From Salipiger bermudensis HTCC2601 (lineage in GTDB: Bacteria > Pseudomonadota > Alphaproteobacteria > Rhodobacterales > Rhodobacteraceae), in contig NZ_DS022277.1 of the NCBI RefSeq assembly GCF_000153725.1, positions 577,050 through 633,314 of the forward strand: DNA of 56,265 bases. The letters run 5' to 3'. Positions 11,307 through 20,433 of this stretch are shown here, in pieces (position 1 is the first letter of the stretch; every line of letters starts with the position of its first letter). The notes beneath the pieces are model-generated. The model was not told the DNA's origin and did no database searches. It saw only the letters and a list, made by a program, of their open reading frames with translations. The translations under genes and the position numbers were made by a program.

Positions 11307-12902
11307 TTATTCCGCCGCCGCAGCGGCGCGCCGGCGCGTGCCCATCCAGCGGTCGAGCCGCGCGACCTCGTCCTCGGACAGGCGCAGGCCCAGCTTGTTG
11401 CGGCGCCACACCACGTCCTCGGCGGTGCGCGCGTATTCCTTGCTCATCAGCCACGCGACCTCGGTCGCGGTCAGCGTGGCGCCAAAATCTTCGCCAAGAT
11501 CCGCCAGCGTCTTGGCGCCCTTCAGCATCTCGGCGGCCTCGGTGCCATAGGCCCGCACCAGCCGGCGGGAATGGAACGGCGAGAGATAGGGGTGGGCGCT
11601 TGCGAGATCCGAGACCAGCCGGTCGAACCCGTCGACCGGGAAATCGCCGCCGGGCAGCGGCACGCCGGCGGTCCATGGGCCCTCTGCGACGGTCAGGTGT
11701 TCACCGATCTTCTCGAGCGCGCCCTCGGCGAGGCGGCGATAGGTGGTGATCTTGCCGCCGAAGACGTTGAGCAGCGGCGCGCCGCCCTCGGCCTCGACCT
11801 TGAGCGTGTAGTCGCGGGTCGCCGCGGTGGCACTGCTGGCGCCGTCGTCATAGAGCGGGCGCACGCCGGAATAGCTCCAGACGATGTCGTCCTCGTCGAT
11901 CGCCCGCTTGAAATACCGGTTGGCGAACTCGAGCAGGTAGGCGCGCTCTTCCGGGGTGCAGACCGGGCGCTGCGAGGGGTCGGCGTGCGCCGCGTCGGTG
12001 GTGCCGATCAGGGTGTAGTCGGTCTCGTAGGGGATCGAAAAGATGATCCGCCCGTCGGTGCCCTGAAAGAAGTAGCACTTGTCGTGATCATAAAGGCGGC
12101 GCGTCACGATATGCGAGCCGCGCACCAGCCGGATGCCCTCGCGGGTGTTGAGCCGGACCTTGCTGCGGATGATGTCGCCGACCCACGGCCCGCCGGCATT
12201 GACCAGCATCCGGGCCCGATGGGTGCGCATCTCGCCCGTCTCTGCGTCCTGCGTGTCGATCAGCCACAGGTCTCCGTCGCGCGCGGCCGAGAGCACCTTG
12301 GTCCGGGTCAGGATCTCGGCGCCGCGCGCCTCGGCGTCGCGGGCGTTCAGCACCACGAGCCGCGAGTCCTCGATCCAGCAGTCGGAATACTCGTAGGCGG
12401 TCTCGAGCCGGTCGACCAGCGGAGCGCCCTCGGGCGTGCCCTTGAGCGAGACCGTAGAGGTGCCCGGTAGAATCTTTCGCCCGCCCAGATGGTCGTACAT
12501 GAACAGACCCAGGCGGATCAGCCAGGCCGGGCGGCGGCACTTCATCCACGGCATGACCTTGGTCAGTAGCTTCGAGGTGGGCGTGTCACTCTCGAAACGC
12601 ATCGACGGGTGATAGGGCAGCACGAAGCGCATCGGCCAGCTGATATGCGGCATGGCGCGTAGCAGCACCTCGCGCTCGATCAGCGCCTCGCGCACCAGCC
12701 GGAACTCGAAATACTCGAGGTAGCGCAGCCCGCCGTGGAACAGCTTGGTGGAGGCCGAAGAGGTTGCCGAGGCGAGATCGCCCATCTCGGCCAAGCGGAC
12801 CGAGAGCCCGCGCCCCGCCGCATCGCGCGAGATGCCGCATCCGTTGATGCCGCCGCCGATCACGAACAGATCGACCACGTCGATGTCGTGGCTGTCGCGC
12901 AC
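11307..12902 (-). CDS. glpD: Glycerol-3-phosphate dehydrogenase (FAD)
   Basis: 531 residues with the N-terminal dinucleotide fold DLFVIGGGINGCGIS and a full-length GlpD fold (E. coli enzyme about 500 residues). It oxidises glycerol 3-phosphate to dihydroxyacetone phosphate at the inner membrane and feeds electrons to ubiquinone. The start is GTG 12902 with GAGGAGGAG just upstream. It is the first gene of the operon. A glycerol kinase is needed to link import to this step and is not in the window. Confidence 0.93.
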   Translation of the reverse strand: MRDSHDIDVVDLFVIGGGINGCGISRDAAGRGLSVRLAEMGDLASATSSASTKLFHGGLRYLEYFEFRLVREALIEREVLLRAMPHISWPMRFVLPYHPSMRFESDTPTSKLLTKVMPWMKCRRPAWLIRLGLFMYDHLGGRKILPGTSTVSLKGTPEGAPLVDRLETAYEYSDCWIEDSRLVVLNARDAEARGAEILTRTKVLSAARDGDLWLIDTQDAETGEMRTHRARMLVNAGGPWVGDIIRSKVRLNTREGIRLVRGSHIVTRRLYDHDKCYFFQGTDGRIIFSIPYETDYTLIGTTDAAHADPSQRPVCTPEERAYLLEFANRYFKRAIDEDDIVWSYSGVRPLYDDGASSATAATRDYTLKVEAEGGAPLLNVFGGKITTYRRLAEGALEKIGEHLTVAEGPWTAGVPLPGGDFPVDGFDRLVSDLASAHPYLSPFHSRRLVRAYGTEAAEMLKGAKTLADLGEDFGATLTATEVAWLMSKEYARTAEDVVWRRNKLGLRLSEDEVARLDRWMGTRRRAAAAAE

Positions 12903-12967
12903 AAGCTCCTCCTCACCTTGGCGTGAGCGGTAACCTGCTTGATTGAGGGCGCGTTCGCAAGCGTAAA

Positions 12968-12990
12968 TTTTCGCTTATGTTCGGTTTGTG
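12968..12990 (+). promoter_or_regulatory. Candidate GlpR (DeoR-family) operator, copy 1
   Basis: The 23-bp site matches the site at 13136-13158 (opposite strand) at 20 of 23 positions. Both have the form TTTTCGCTTWTGTTCGSTTT followed by RTG. Tandem TTCG-TTT-like repeats are typical of DeoR-family regulators such as GlpR. It lies 66 bp upstream of the glpD start. No glpR gene is in the window. Confidence 0.5.
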
Positions 12991-13021
12991 CTAAGTTACT
13001 GAAATATATATGGTCACAATG

Positions 13022-13049
13022 ATAACATTCGATATTAACGATATGTTAT
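13022..13049. promoter_or_regulatory. AT-rich dyad upstream of glpD
   Basis: ATAACAT and ATGTTAT form 7-bp inverted arms separated by 14 nt in a strikingly AT-rich 60-bp stretch between the two GlpR-like sites. It may be a regulator site or part of the glp promoter. Confidence 0.3.
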
Positions 13050-13135
13050 TGATGCCTGTTGCGCTCACAAGCACGCATTGGCGTTCATTGAAGGCGAGTT
13101 TCCCTAGCGTCAGAGTGCCCGTTGGCGCGCTTTTC

Positions 13136-13158
13136 CATAAAGCGAACAAAAGCGAAAA
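13136..13158 (-). promoter_or_regulatory. Candidate GlpR (DeoR-family) operator, copy 2
   Basis: Inverted partner of the site at 12968-12990, with centres about 168 bp apart. The arrangement would suit looping repression of the glp promoter between them. Confidence 0.45.
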
Positions 13159-13270
13159 TTTCGGCTATGGAAACGCCGCGCCGCTGGCGTGAAACCGCAT
13201 TGCAAGTCCGGGGGGTGGGCGGCCTGGCGCGAGACTCGGCGCGTTTGTCGCGAAGCGGGGCCAAAACGCG

Positions 13271-13301
13271 GCTGCGCCCCGACCGAGGGCCGGGGCGCAG
13301 C
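13271..13301 (-). terminator. Candidate terminator of the sugar-acid dehydratase/TRAP operon
   Basis: An 11-bp stem (GCTGCGCCCCG/CGGGGCGCAGC) with a 9-nt loop lies about 22 bp after the dehydratase stop on the minus strand. The T tract (TTTT) follows only after CGCG, so the hairpin is strong but the terminator is not canonical. Confidence 0.55.
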
Positions 13302-13323
13302 AGGCATTCGAAAAGGGGCGCGC

Positions 13324-15120
13324 TCAGTGGCTGTGGCGCGGCATGACCTTGTTGCCGATGTCGCGGAACTGGTCGGCGCCCTCGAGCACCATGCCGTCCG
13401 AGAACTGCCGCACCCGGTCGCGGAAGATCGCCTGCCAGGGCGACTGGCTCTCGGGCACCTTGTAGCCGCCCTCGGCCTCGAGCGCGGCGCGGCGCTCGGC
13501 GATCTCGGCCTCCGAGAGCTGAAGCTGCACCTGCCGGGTGTTGAGGTCGACGCGCAGCCGGTCCCCATCGCGCAGGATCGCGAGGTTGCCGCCATCCGCC
13601 GCCTCGGGCGAGGCGTTGAGGATCGAAGCCGAGCCCGAGGTGCCGGACTGGCGCCCGTCGCCCATGCAGGGCAGGCCGCGGATGCCCTGCTTGATCAGGT
13701 AGGAGGGCGGCCGCATGTTCACCACCTCGGCGCCGCCGGGATAGCCCTTTGGTCCTGCGCCGCGCATCACGAGGATGCTGTCGGCGGTGATGTTCAGCGC
13801 CGGATCGTCGATACGCTTGTGAAAATCCTCGGGCCCGTCGAAGACGAAGGCCGGGCCTTCGAAGGCCATCGGATCGTCGGCATTGGACAGGTAACGGTCG
13901 CGGAACTCCTGCGTGATCACCGAGGTCTTCATGATCGCGGTGTCGAAGAGGTTGCCGGTCATGTTGAGGAAGCCGGCCTCAGGGGTGAGCGCGCGGTCGA
14001 GCGGGCGGATGACGTCGTCATTCTCGCAGGGCGCGTCGGTGTAGAGTTGGCCGAAGCCCTCGCCGGTCACGGTCACCGCATCGGGATGCGGAACCAGCCC
14101 GCCGCGCAACAGCTCGGCCACCACCGCCGGCAGGCCGCCGGCGAGGTGGAAGTCTTCCGAGAGGTACTCGCCCGCCGGCTGCACATTGGCCAGCAGCGGG
14201 ATCTTGTAGCCGTGGGTTTCCCAGTCGGCATTGCTGATCTCGATGCCAAGATGCTTGGCGATGGCGACGAGGTGGATTGGCGCGTTGGTCGAGCCGCCGA
14301 TGGCGGAGTTGACCACGATGGCGTTCTCGAACGCCTCACGGGTCATGATCTGCGACGGGCGCAGATCCTCGTGCACCATGTCGACGATGCGGCAGCCGGT
14401 GTAATAGGCCATCTGGCCGCGCTCGCGATAGGGCGCGGGGATCGAGGCCGAGCCCGGCAGTTGCATCCCCAGCACCTCGGCCAGCGAGTTCATCGTCGAG
14501 GCGGTGCCCATGGTGTTGCAATAGCCCACCGACGGCGCCGAGGCGGCGGCCATGTTGAGGAACCCCTCGCCGTCGATCTCGCCGGCTGCGTATTTCTCGC
14601 GCGCCTTCCAGATCACCGCGCCCGAGCCCGCGCGCTCGCCCTTGTGCCAGCCGTTCAGCATCGGGCCGACCGAGAAGGCGATCGCGGGGATGTTGACCGT
14701 GGCGGCGGCCATCAAGAGCGCCGGGGTGGTCTTGTCGCAGCCGATGGTCAGCACCACGCCGTCGATCGGGTAGCCGAACAGGCTCTCGACGAGGCTCAGG
14801 TAGGCGAGGTTGCGGTCCAGCATCGCCGTGGGCCGCTTGCCGGTCTCCTGGATCGGGTGCACCGGGATCTCGAGCGGGATGCCGCCCTGGGTCCGGATGC
14901 CGTCCCGGGTGCGCTTGGCGAGCTCTACGTGGTGGCGGTTGCAGGGCGACAGGTCCGAGCCGGTCTGGGCGATGCCGATGATCGGCTTGCCCGAGCGCAG
15001 CTCTTCGAGGGTGAGCCCGTAGTTGAGGTAGCGCTCGAGATAGAGGGCGGTCATTTCCGGATCGCCCAGATCGTTGAACCAGCTCTCCGAGCGAAGCGGC
15101 TTGCGGGTGTTGTCGGTCAT
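13324..15120 (-). CDS. Sugar-acid dehydratase, IlvD/Edd family (arabonate/galactonate/xylonate type)
   Basis: 598 residues. The three cluster cysteines expected for the [2Fe-2S] sugar-acid dehydratases fall at C60 (SPCNRHH), C128 (IGCDKTTP) and C200 (GYCNTMGT), the spacing seen in pentonate dehydratases. The reaction is removal of water from an aldonic acid to give the 2-keto-3-deoxy acid. The neighbouring 2-keto-3-deoxygalactonokinase and KDPGal aldolase suggest D-galactonate, or a related galacto-configured acid, as substrate. If so, this is a non-homologous replacement for enolase-family DgoD. It is last in an operon with a TRAP transporter, starting 17 bp after dctM. Confidence 0.85.
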   Translation of the reverse strand: MTDNTRKPLRSESWFNDLGDPEMTALYLERYLNYGLTLEELRSGKPIIGIAQTGSDLSPCNRHHVELAKRTRDGIRTQGGIPLEIPVHPIQETGKRPTAMLDRNLAYLSLVESLFGYPIDGVVLTIGCDKTTPALLMAAATVNIPAIAFSVGPMLNGWHKGERAGSGAVIWKAREKYAAGEIDGEGFLNMAAASAPSVGYCNTMGTASTMNSLAEVLGMQLPGSASIPAPYRERGQMAYYTGCRIVDMVHEDLRPSQIMTREAFENAIVVNSAIGGSTNAPIHLVAIAKHLGIEISNADWETHGYKIPLLANVQPAGEYLSEDFHLAGGLPAVVAELLRGGLVPHPDAVTVTGEGFGQLYTDAPCENDDVIRPLDRALTPEAGFLNMTGNLFDTAIMKTSVITQEFRDRYLSNADDPMAFEGPAFVFDGPEDFHKRIDDPALNITADSILVMRGAGPKGYPGGAEVVNMRPPSYLIKQGIRGLPCMGDGRQSGTSGSASILNASPEAADGGNLAILRDGDRLRVDLNTRQVQLQLSEAEIAERRAALEAEGGYKVPESQSPWQAIFRDRVRQFSDGMVLEGADQFRDIGNKVMPRHSH

Positions 15121-15136
15121 GGTGGTCTCCGGGAGG

Positions 15137-16453
15137 TCAGTGGCCGGTGATGCCGGGGAAGATGATGAGCATGGCGACGGCGAGGATCTGCATCCCGATG
15201 AACGGCAGCAGCGAGCGGAAGATGTCGCCCAGCGAGATGTCCGGCGGCGCCACCGATTTCAGGTAGAACGCGGCGGGGCCGAAGGGCGGCGACAGGAAGC
15301 TCACCTGCATGTTCATCGCGAAGACCACGCCGAACCAGACCGGGTCGTAGCCCATCTGCACGACGATGGGAACGAAGATCGGCATGCAGAGCAGCGCGAT
15401 GCCCACCCAGTCGAGGAACATGCCCAGCACGAAGAGGATCGCCATCATGAACAGGATGACCACGGTCGGATTGTCCGAGATGCCGGTGATCAGGCCCGAG
15501 ACGAAGTTAATGCCCCCCATGAGGTTGAACACGCCCACTAGCGCCGAGGCGCCGATGCCGATCCAGACGATCATGCCGACGGTGCGCAGGGTCTGCTTGG
15601 CGGCGCCGATCAGCAGCGAGATGCTGAACTCGCCGCGGATCACCGTCGAGAGGGTCACGCCGATCACGCCGATGGCCGAGGCCTCGGTGACCGAGGCGAT
15701 GCCGCCATAGATCGAGCCCAGCACGAAGATCACCACGAGGATCGGCAGGAACAGGCCCTTGAGCAGGCGCAGTTTCTCGCCGCGGGTGATGTCCTCGGGC
15801 TCGGCGATGGGGGCGAGCGCGGGGTTCATGTAGGCACGGATCAGGATGTAGGCGGCGTAGAAGCCCGCCAGCATCAGGCCGGGCAGGAAGGCGGCCGAGA
15901 ACAGGTCGCCGACCGAGACGTTGGCGGTCAGGCCGTAGATGATCAGCACGATCGAGGGCGGCACCATGGTGCCGAGCGCGCCACCTGCGCAGCACACGCC
16001 GATGGCGAGGTTGCGGTCATAGCCGAGGCGCAGCATCTGCGGCAGCGCCAGCAGGCCCAGCAGGATGACCTCGCCGCCGATGATGCCCGACATGGCGGCC
16101 AGCACCACCGCGACCAGCAGGGTCTGGATCGCGACGCCGCCGCGGATGCGGCCGGCCAGCACCTTCATGGCGTCGAACAGGTCCCGGGCGATGCCCGAGC
16201 GGTCGAGGATCGCCGCCATCAGCACGAACATCGGCACCGAGACGAAGACGAAGCTGTTGACGAAGCTGAAGATCCGCGAGGTGATCAGCGGCACCGCCAT
16301 GGGGCCGAACCAGCCGAGCGCGAAGATCAGTGCCACCAGCAGGGTGACGAAGGCCAGCGGCATGCCGGTGAGCAGCAGCACCATGAGCATGACGAACATG
16401 GCGAAGGTCGCGCCGCCGATGCCCATGGCCTGAAAGTCGGGGAGGAATTCCAT
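15137..16453 (-). CDS. dctM: TRAP transporter large permease, DctM family
   Basis: 438 residues, hydrophobic throughout with about 12 membrane segments. Typical DctM features are the start region with LLTGMPLAF and the [29 protein letters not shown] segment. It is the ion-coupled transport subunit. I prefer ATG 16453, which overlaps the dctQ stop as TGATG, over the GTG one codon upstream. With the adjacent dehydratase it probably imports a sugar acid. Confidence 0.9.
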   Translation of the reverse strand: MEFLPDFQAMGIGGATFAMFVMLMVLLLTGMPLAFVTLLVALIFALGWFGPMAVPLITSRIFSFVNSFVFVSVPMFVLMAAILDRSGIARDLFDAMKVLAGRIRGGVAIQTLLVAVVLAAMSGIIGGEVILLGLLALPQMLRLGYDRNLAIGVCCAGGALGTMVPPSIVLIIYGLTANVSVGDLFSAAFLPGLMLAGFYAAYILIRAYMNPALAPIAEPEDITRGEKLRLLKGLFLPILVVIFVLGSIYGGIASVTEASAIGVIGVTLSTVIRGEFSISLLIGAAKQTLRTVGMIVWIGIGASALVGVFNLMGGINFVSGLITGISDNPTVVILFMMAILFVLGMFLDWVGIALLCMPIFVPIVVQMGYDPVWFGVVFAMNMQVSFLSPPFGPAAFYLKSVAPPDISLGDIFRSLLPFIGMQILAVAMLIIFPGITGH

Positions 16454-17013
16454 CACTTGGCCTTCTTGCGCAGGTAGTTGACCGTGAAGATCGCGAACTG
16501 GAGCGCCAGCAGGATCATGATGACGAAGAGAAAGACCTTGAGCAGCCCGGGATAGGGTGGGTTCCAGGCCGAGCCCGAGGTCTCGAGGCGGAACTCGCCC
16601 TGCGGCGTCCAGGCGGCGCGCTCGACGCTGAGCCAGGCGGCCCAGGCGAAGAACAGCGACGCCACCAGGCAGGCCAGCGAGATCGCCACGTCGAAGAGCC
16701 GCTTCATGCCGGCGCTGAGCCGGTCATAGAACAGCACCACGCGGATGTGCTTGTCGATGGCGGCGGCGTAGAGCCCGCCGAAGACGAAGGCGATGGCGCT
16801 GAGGAAGACCACGGTCTCGTGCACCCAGCGCGTCGGCGCGTTGAACACGTAGCGCATCACCACCTCGTAGAACAGAAGCCCCGCCGATGCGAGGATGCCG
16901 ATGGCAAAGACGATGCCCACGGCGTTGACCGCGTGGCCGAACATGCCGGCCTCGGGCACCGGTTCGGGCGTCTTGTTGTGCGAGGAAAGGGTTTCGTCGA
17001 TGGCGTCGGTCAT
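16453..17013 (-). CDS. dctQ: TRAP transporter small permease, DctQ family
   Basis: 186 residues with four predicted membrane segments and a basic C-terminus (YLRKKAK). It couples the binding protein to DctM. It is translationally coupled to dctM through a TGATG overlap. Confidence 0.88.
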   Translation of the reverse strand: MTDAIDETLSSHNKTPEPVPEAGMFGHAVNAVGIVFAIGILASAGLLFYEVVMRYVFNAPTRWVHETVVFLSAIAFVFGGLYAAAIDKHIRVVLFYDRLSAGMKRLFDVAISLACLVASLFFAWAAWLSVERAAWTPQGEFRLETSGSAWNPPYPGLLKVFLFVIMILLALQFAIFTVNYLRKKAK

Positions 17014-17044
17014 GGAAACGCGGCCTCCGGAGCGGAAGGGAGAA

Positions 17045-17066
17045 GCCCCCGGCCTTGGCCGGGGGC
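17045..17066 (-). other. Intercistronic hairpin between dctP and dctQ
   Basis: A perfect 10-bp inverted repeat, GCCCCCGGCC-TT-GGCCGGGGGC, lies in the 72-bp gap after the binding-protein gene. Hairpins at this position in transporter operons usually stabilise the upstream mRNA or attenuate read-through, so that the binding protein is made in excess. Confidence 0.65.
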
Positions 17067-17085
17067 GAAGGGCGTGGCGGTGAGC

Positions 17086-18129
17086 TTACTCGGCCGCCAT
17101 CAGGCCTTCTTCGACGAGGTAGGTGGTCAGCGTGTCATAGACCTTCTGCGAGTTGGCCGATGCGCCGGCCGCCTCTTCCCACTGCGAGCGGGCGATGGCG
17201 CGGAACTTGGCGCGGTCCTCGTCGGACCAGTCATGCACGGTGATCTCGCCGCCGGCCTTGGCCTCTTCCACCGCTGCCATGTCACGCTCGTGCACGGTCT
17301 CGGACTGGTAGGTGGCGAATTCCTTCACCGACTCCTCGAGCGCGGTCTGCAGGTCCTCGGGCAGCGCGTCCCACTTGGCCTTGTTCATCGACACCTCGAT
17401 GAGCGGCATCGAGTGGAAGCCCGGGTAGACCGGGTGCTTGGCCACGTCATGCAGGCCCTGCGCGGCGTTGGTCGAGAAGGTGTTGTAGTCGGCGGCATCG
17501 ATCACGCCCTTGTCGAGCGAGGTGAAGACCTCGGAGCCCGGCAGGTTCACCGGCGCGGCACCCGCGGCGGCGAAGACGTTCTGCACCATGCCCTCGGGGG
17601 CGCGCAGCTTCAGCCCCTGCAGGTCGTCGACCCCCTCGAGCGGCACTTTCGAGACGAAGGCCTCGAGGCCCGGCGTGGTGGCGCCGATGAAGTGCAGGCC
17701 ATAGGGCTCGAGCATCTCGTTCATCAGCTCCTTGCCGCCGCCGTTCTCGATGAAGTCGAACATCTGCTCCGGCGAGGACCACGCGCCCACGGGGTTGGCG
17801 ATCAGGCCGAAGGCCGGATCCTTGCCCGAGGCGTAGGAGGTGTCGGTGAAGTGGCCGTCGAGGATGCCCGCGGCGACCGCGTCCATGGTCTCGGAGTGGG
17901 CGACGATGGTTTCCACGGGGAGCATCTCGATGGCGACGCGGCCGTCGGTCTTCTCCGAGACCATCTCGGCCCATTCCTTCTGCAGGATGAAGTTGGTGTT
18001 GCCGGCCGGGTCCGAGGACTGGAAGCGGAAGCTGTGTTCCTGCGCCTGCGCGGCACCGCCGAAGGTGGTCGTGGCGGCAATGGCGATGGCGGTTCCGAGG
18101 AAAAGGCTGCGGCGTGTCAGGGTCGTCAT
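17086..18129 (-). CDS. dctP: TRAP transporter substrate-binding protein, DctP family
   Basis: 347 residues. It starts MTTLTRRSLFLGTAIAIAA and has an export signal ending AQAQ, followed by the DctP fold (EHSFRFQSSDPAGNTNF). ATG 18129 is chosen because the signal peptide begins there and GGAGGAG precedes it; the longer frame to 18210 has no signal logic. It is first gene of the minus-strand sugar-acid operon and divergent from the LacI regulator. Confidence 0.9.
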   Translation of the reverse strand: MTTLTRRSLFLGTAIAIAATTTFGGAAQAQEHSFRFQSSDPAGNTNFILQKEWAEMVSEKTDGRVAIEMLPVETIVAHSETMDAVAAGILDGHFTDTSYASGKDPAFGLIANPVGAWSSPEQMFDFIENGGGKELMNEMLEPYGLHFIGATTPGLEAFVSKVPLEGVDDLQGLKLRAPEGMVQNVFAAAGAAPVNLPGSEVFTSLDKGVIDAADYNTFSTNAAQGLHDVAKHPVYPGFHSMPLIEVSMNKAKWDALPEDLQTALEESVKEFATYQSETVHERDMAAVEEAKAGGEITVHDWSDEDRAKFRAIARSQWEEAAGASANSQKVYDTLTTYLVEEGLMAAE

Positions 18130-18211
18130 AAGAGGGCTCCTCCCTTTTGAAATGCGGCTCGACCGGGGCGGGGCCCCGTCTCCGAGTCGGCTGTACGATA
18201 GGTGACGCACG

Positions 18212-18227
18212 ATGACAGCGCAATCAT
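18212..18227. promoter_or_regulatory. Candidate LacI-family operator
   Basis: ATGACAGCGCAATCAT is a dyad (ATGA..GCGC..TCAT) with the central CG typical of LacI/GalR operators. It lies 83 bp upstream of dctP and 185 bp upstream of the LacI-family gene, so one site could control both directions. A second dyad (TGACAG..CTGTCA, 18213-18238) overlaps it. Confidence 0.5.
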
Positions 18228-18411
18228 TTTGTCTGTCAGGCTCGCTGGGTCACAGCTCTCAACCCGACGCTACCGGCCGTGGTAATGCGGTGGAAACGTC
18301 GGGAGGATTTTCGAGGGCGCGATGCAAGATCCGCGAGTAGCGCGGTTTTTCTTGAACAAACCTGACGGTTCGGCGATGATGCGCCGGCATGAAAGGACCC
18401 GAGCAGCGCCC

Positions 18412-19443
18412 ATGGCCCGCAAGAGCAAGATCCAGTCAGACCGCCCGACATTGGTGGATGTGGCCCGCGAAGCCGGTGTCAGCGCAATCACCGTGTCCCG
18501 CACGATTCGCTCGCCCGAGATCGTCTCGGAGCGTGCGCGCCGCAAGGTCGAGGAGGCCATCCGCAAGCTCGGCTACACCCCCGATCCGGCAGCCTCGGCG
18601 CTGGCCTCGCGCAGCACCTCGACCATCGGCCTGCTGGTGCCGTCTCTGACAAACAACGTCTTTGCCGACGTGCTGCGCGGCGTCTACGAGGGCGTCGAGG
18701 GCACGCGGTTCTTCGTGCAGATCGGCAACTACCGCTATAGCGCGCTCTCCGAGGAGGGGCTGATCCGCAACTTCCTCAGCCAGAGGCCGGCGGGGCTGAT
18801 CGTGTCGTCGATGGACCAGACCCCGGCAGGGCGCAAGCTGCTCGAGGAGGCACCTTGCCCGGTGGTGCAGATCATGGAGACCAGCGTCGACTCGGTCGAC
18901 ATGAGCGTGGGTTTTGACCAGCTCGAGGCGGTGCGCGCCGCGGCGCGGCACGTGGCCGAGTGCGGCTATCGCAGGCCGGGCTTTCTCAGCGCCCGGATGG
19001 ACCCGCGCGCGCAGCGCCGGCTGGCGGCATTCCGCGAGGTCGCGGCGGCCCACGACATGCTCGACGAGGCGCGCATCATCACCACGCCGCAGCCGTCCTC
19101 GGTGGGCATGGGGCGGCACCTGCTCGAGCAGCTGCTGGCCCGCGCGCCGGAGACCGACGCGGTGATCTGCAACAATGACGACCTCGCCGTCGGCGCGCTG
19201 ATGGAGGCGATCCGGCGCAACATTGCGGTGCCGGAACAGCTTGGTATCTGCAGTTACAACGACATCGAGATGGCCCGCCACATGGTGCCCGCGCTGAGCG
19301 CGGTGGCCACGCCCCGGCGCGAGATCGGGCGGCGTGCCATCGCCATGCTGCTGGCAGAGATCGAGGCGCCGGGCTCGGTCCGGGAGCGCCATATCGACCT
19401 TGGCTACGAGCTTGTGGTGCGCGAGTCGACCTCGTCACGCTGA
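18412..19443 (+). CDS. LacI-family transcriptional regulator of the sugar-acid genes
   Basis: 343 residues from ATG 18412. The N-terminal helix-turn-helix (TLVDVAREAGVSAITVSRTI) is followed by a periplasmic-binding-like effector domain ending ELVVRESTSSR. It resembles GntR-type LacI members that respond to sugar acids. In-frame starts exist at 18376 and 18322. I chose 18412 because LacI proteins begin close to the HTH, but AAGGA lies about 15 bases away, so the start is uncertain. It lies 29 bp upstream of dgoK. Confidence 0.85.
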   Translation: MARKSKIQSDRPTLVDVAREAGVSAITVSRTIRSPEIVSERARRKVEEAIRKLGYTPDPAASALASRSTSTIGLLVPSLTNNVFADVLRGVYEGVEGTRFFVQIGNYRYSALSEEGLIRNFLSQRPAGLIVSSMDQTPAGRKLLEEAPCPVVQIMETSVDSVDMSVGFDQLEAVRAAARHVAECGYRRPGFLSARMDPRAQRRLAAFREVAAAHDMLDEARIITTPQPSSVGMGRHLLEQLLARAPETDAVICNNDDLAVGALMEAIRRNIAVPEQLGICSYNDIEMARHMVPALSAVATPRREIGRRAIAMLLAEIEAPGSVRERHIDLGYELVVRESTSSR

Positions 19444-19472
19444 CCACGTTTACATGGGCGGGAGGCCCTTTC

Positions 19473-20432
19473 ATGAGCGACACGACAACCGCGCTGATCG
19501 CGCTGGACTGGGGCACGTCGAGCCTGCGCGGCTTTCGCCTCGCGAGCACCGGCGAGGTGCTCGAGACCCGCGCCTCGGCGCATGGCATCCAGCACCTGCC
19601 CGAGCCCGGAGAAGCCGGGTTCGAGGCCGCCTTCGCGGCGCTTTGCGGCGACTGGCTGGCGGCGGGCCCGGTGCCGGTGGTGGCCGGCGGCATGGTGGGC
19701 AGCGCGCAGGGCTGGCGCGAGGTGCCCTACCTCTCCTGCCCGACACCGCTGGCCGGGCTCTATGAGGCGGCAGAGCGGGTGGTGACCCGCGACGGCGTCG
19801 AGATTCTGCTGGCGCCGGGGCTGATCTTCGAGCCCGAGGGCGGCACGCCGGAGGTGATGCGCGGCGAGGAGATCCAGATCGCCGGAACGCTGGCAGGCCG
19901 GCCCGACTGGCAGCGGGCCTCGACCCTCGTTCTGCCCGGAACCCATTGCAAATGGGCCGAAATCCGCGACGGCAGCGTCACTGGATTCGGCACCTACATG
20001 ACCGGCGAGATCTTTGCCCTGCTGCGGGGCCACTCGATCCTCGGGCGGCTGATGAGCGACGCGCCGGTCTCCGAGGACACCCGCAACGGGGCCTTCGCCC
20101 GCGGCGTGGCGCAGGCCGCCGAGGCCGGCCCCGGCGATCTGACACGGCAGCTGTTCAGCACCCGGACGCTGGGCCTGACCGGGCAGCTGCCCGGTGGCGC
20201 GCTTGCCGATTACTGCTCGGGGCTGCTGATCGGGCACGAGATTGTTTCGGGCCTGCGCGACAGCGGCGATGGGCCGGTGGTGCTGGTCGGCAGCGGGGCG
20301 CTTTGCGCCCGCTACGGCGAGGCGTTGCGCCAGCTGTCCCGCCAAGACCCTGCTGCCATCATCGAGAACCCGGCCCCTGCGGGGCTGCACCGTTTCGCCC
20401 GCGACGCGGGCCTGCTTCGCCAGGAGAGCTGA
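19473..20432 (+). CDS. dgoK: 2-dehydro-3-deoxygalactonokinase
   Basis: 319 residues. The N-terminal phosphate-binding motif LDWGTSSLRGF and the conserved PGTHCKWAEI and GTYMTGEIFALL segments are characteristic of DgoK. It phosphorylates 2-keto-3-deoxygalactonate at C6, the second step of the DeLey-Doudoroff pathway, in the cytoplasm. GGGAGG precedes the ATG. The stop lies one base before the aldolase start. Confidence 0.92.
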   Translation: MSDTTTALIALDWGTSSLRGFRLASTGEVLETRASAHGIQHLPEPGEAGFEAAFAALCGDWLAAGPVPVVAGGMVGSAQGWREVPYLSCPTPLAGLYEAAERVVTRDGVEILLAPGLIFEPEGGTPEVMRGEEIQIAGTLAGRPDWQRASTLVLPGTHCKWAEIRDGSVTGFGTYMTGEIFALLRGHSILGRLMSDAPVSEDTRNGAFARGVAQAAEAGPGDLTRQLFSTRTLGLTGQLPGGALADYCSGLLIGHEIVSGLRDSGDGPVVLVGSGALCARYGEALRQLSRQDPAAIIENPAPAGLHRFARDAGLLRQES

Positions 20433-20433
20433 C

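Noticed and set aside
10104-12470. Plus-strand ORF of 788 codons
   Set aside because: Antisense shadow of glpS and glpD in high-GC DNA; it has no family motifs and no ribosome site.
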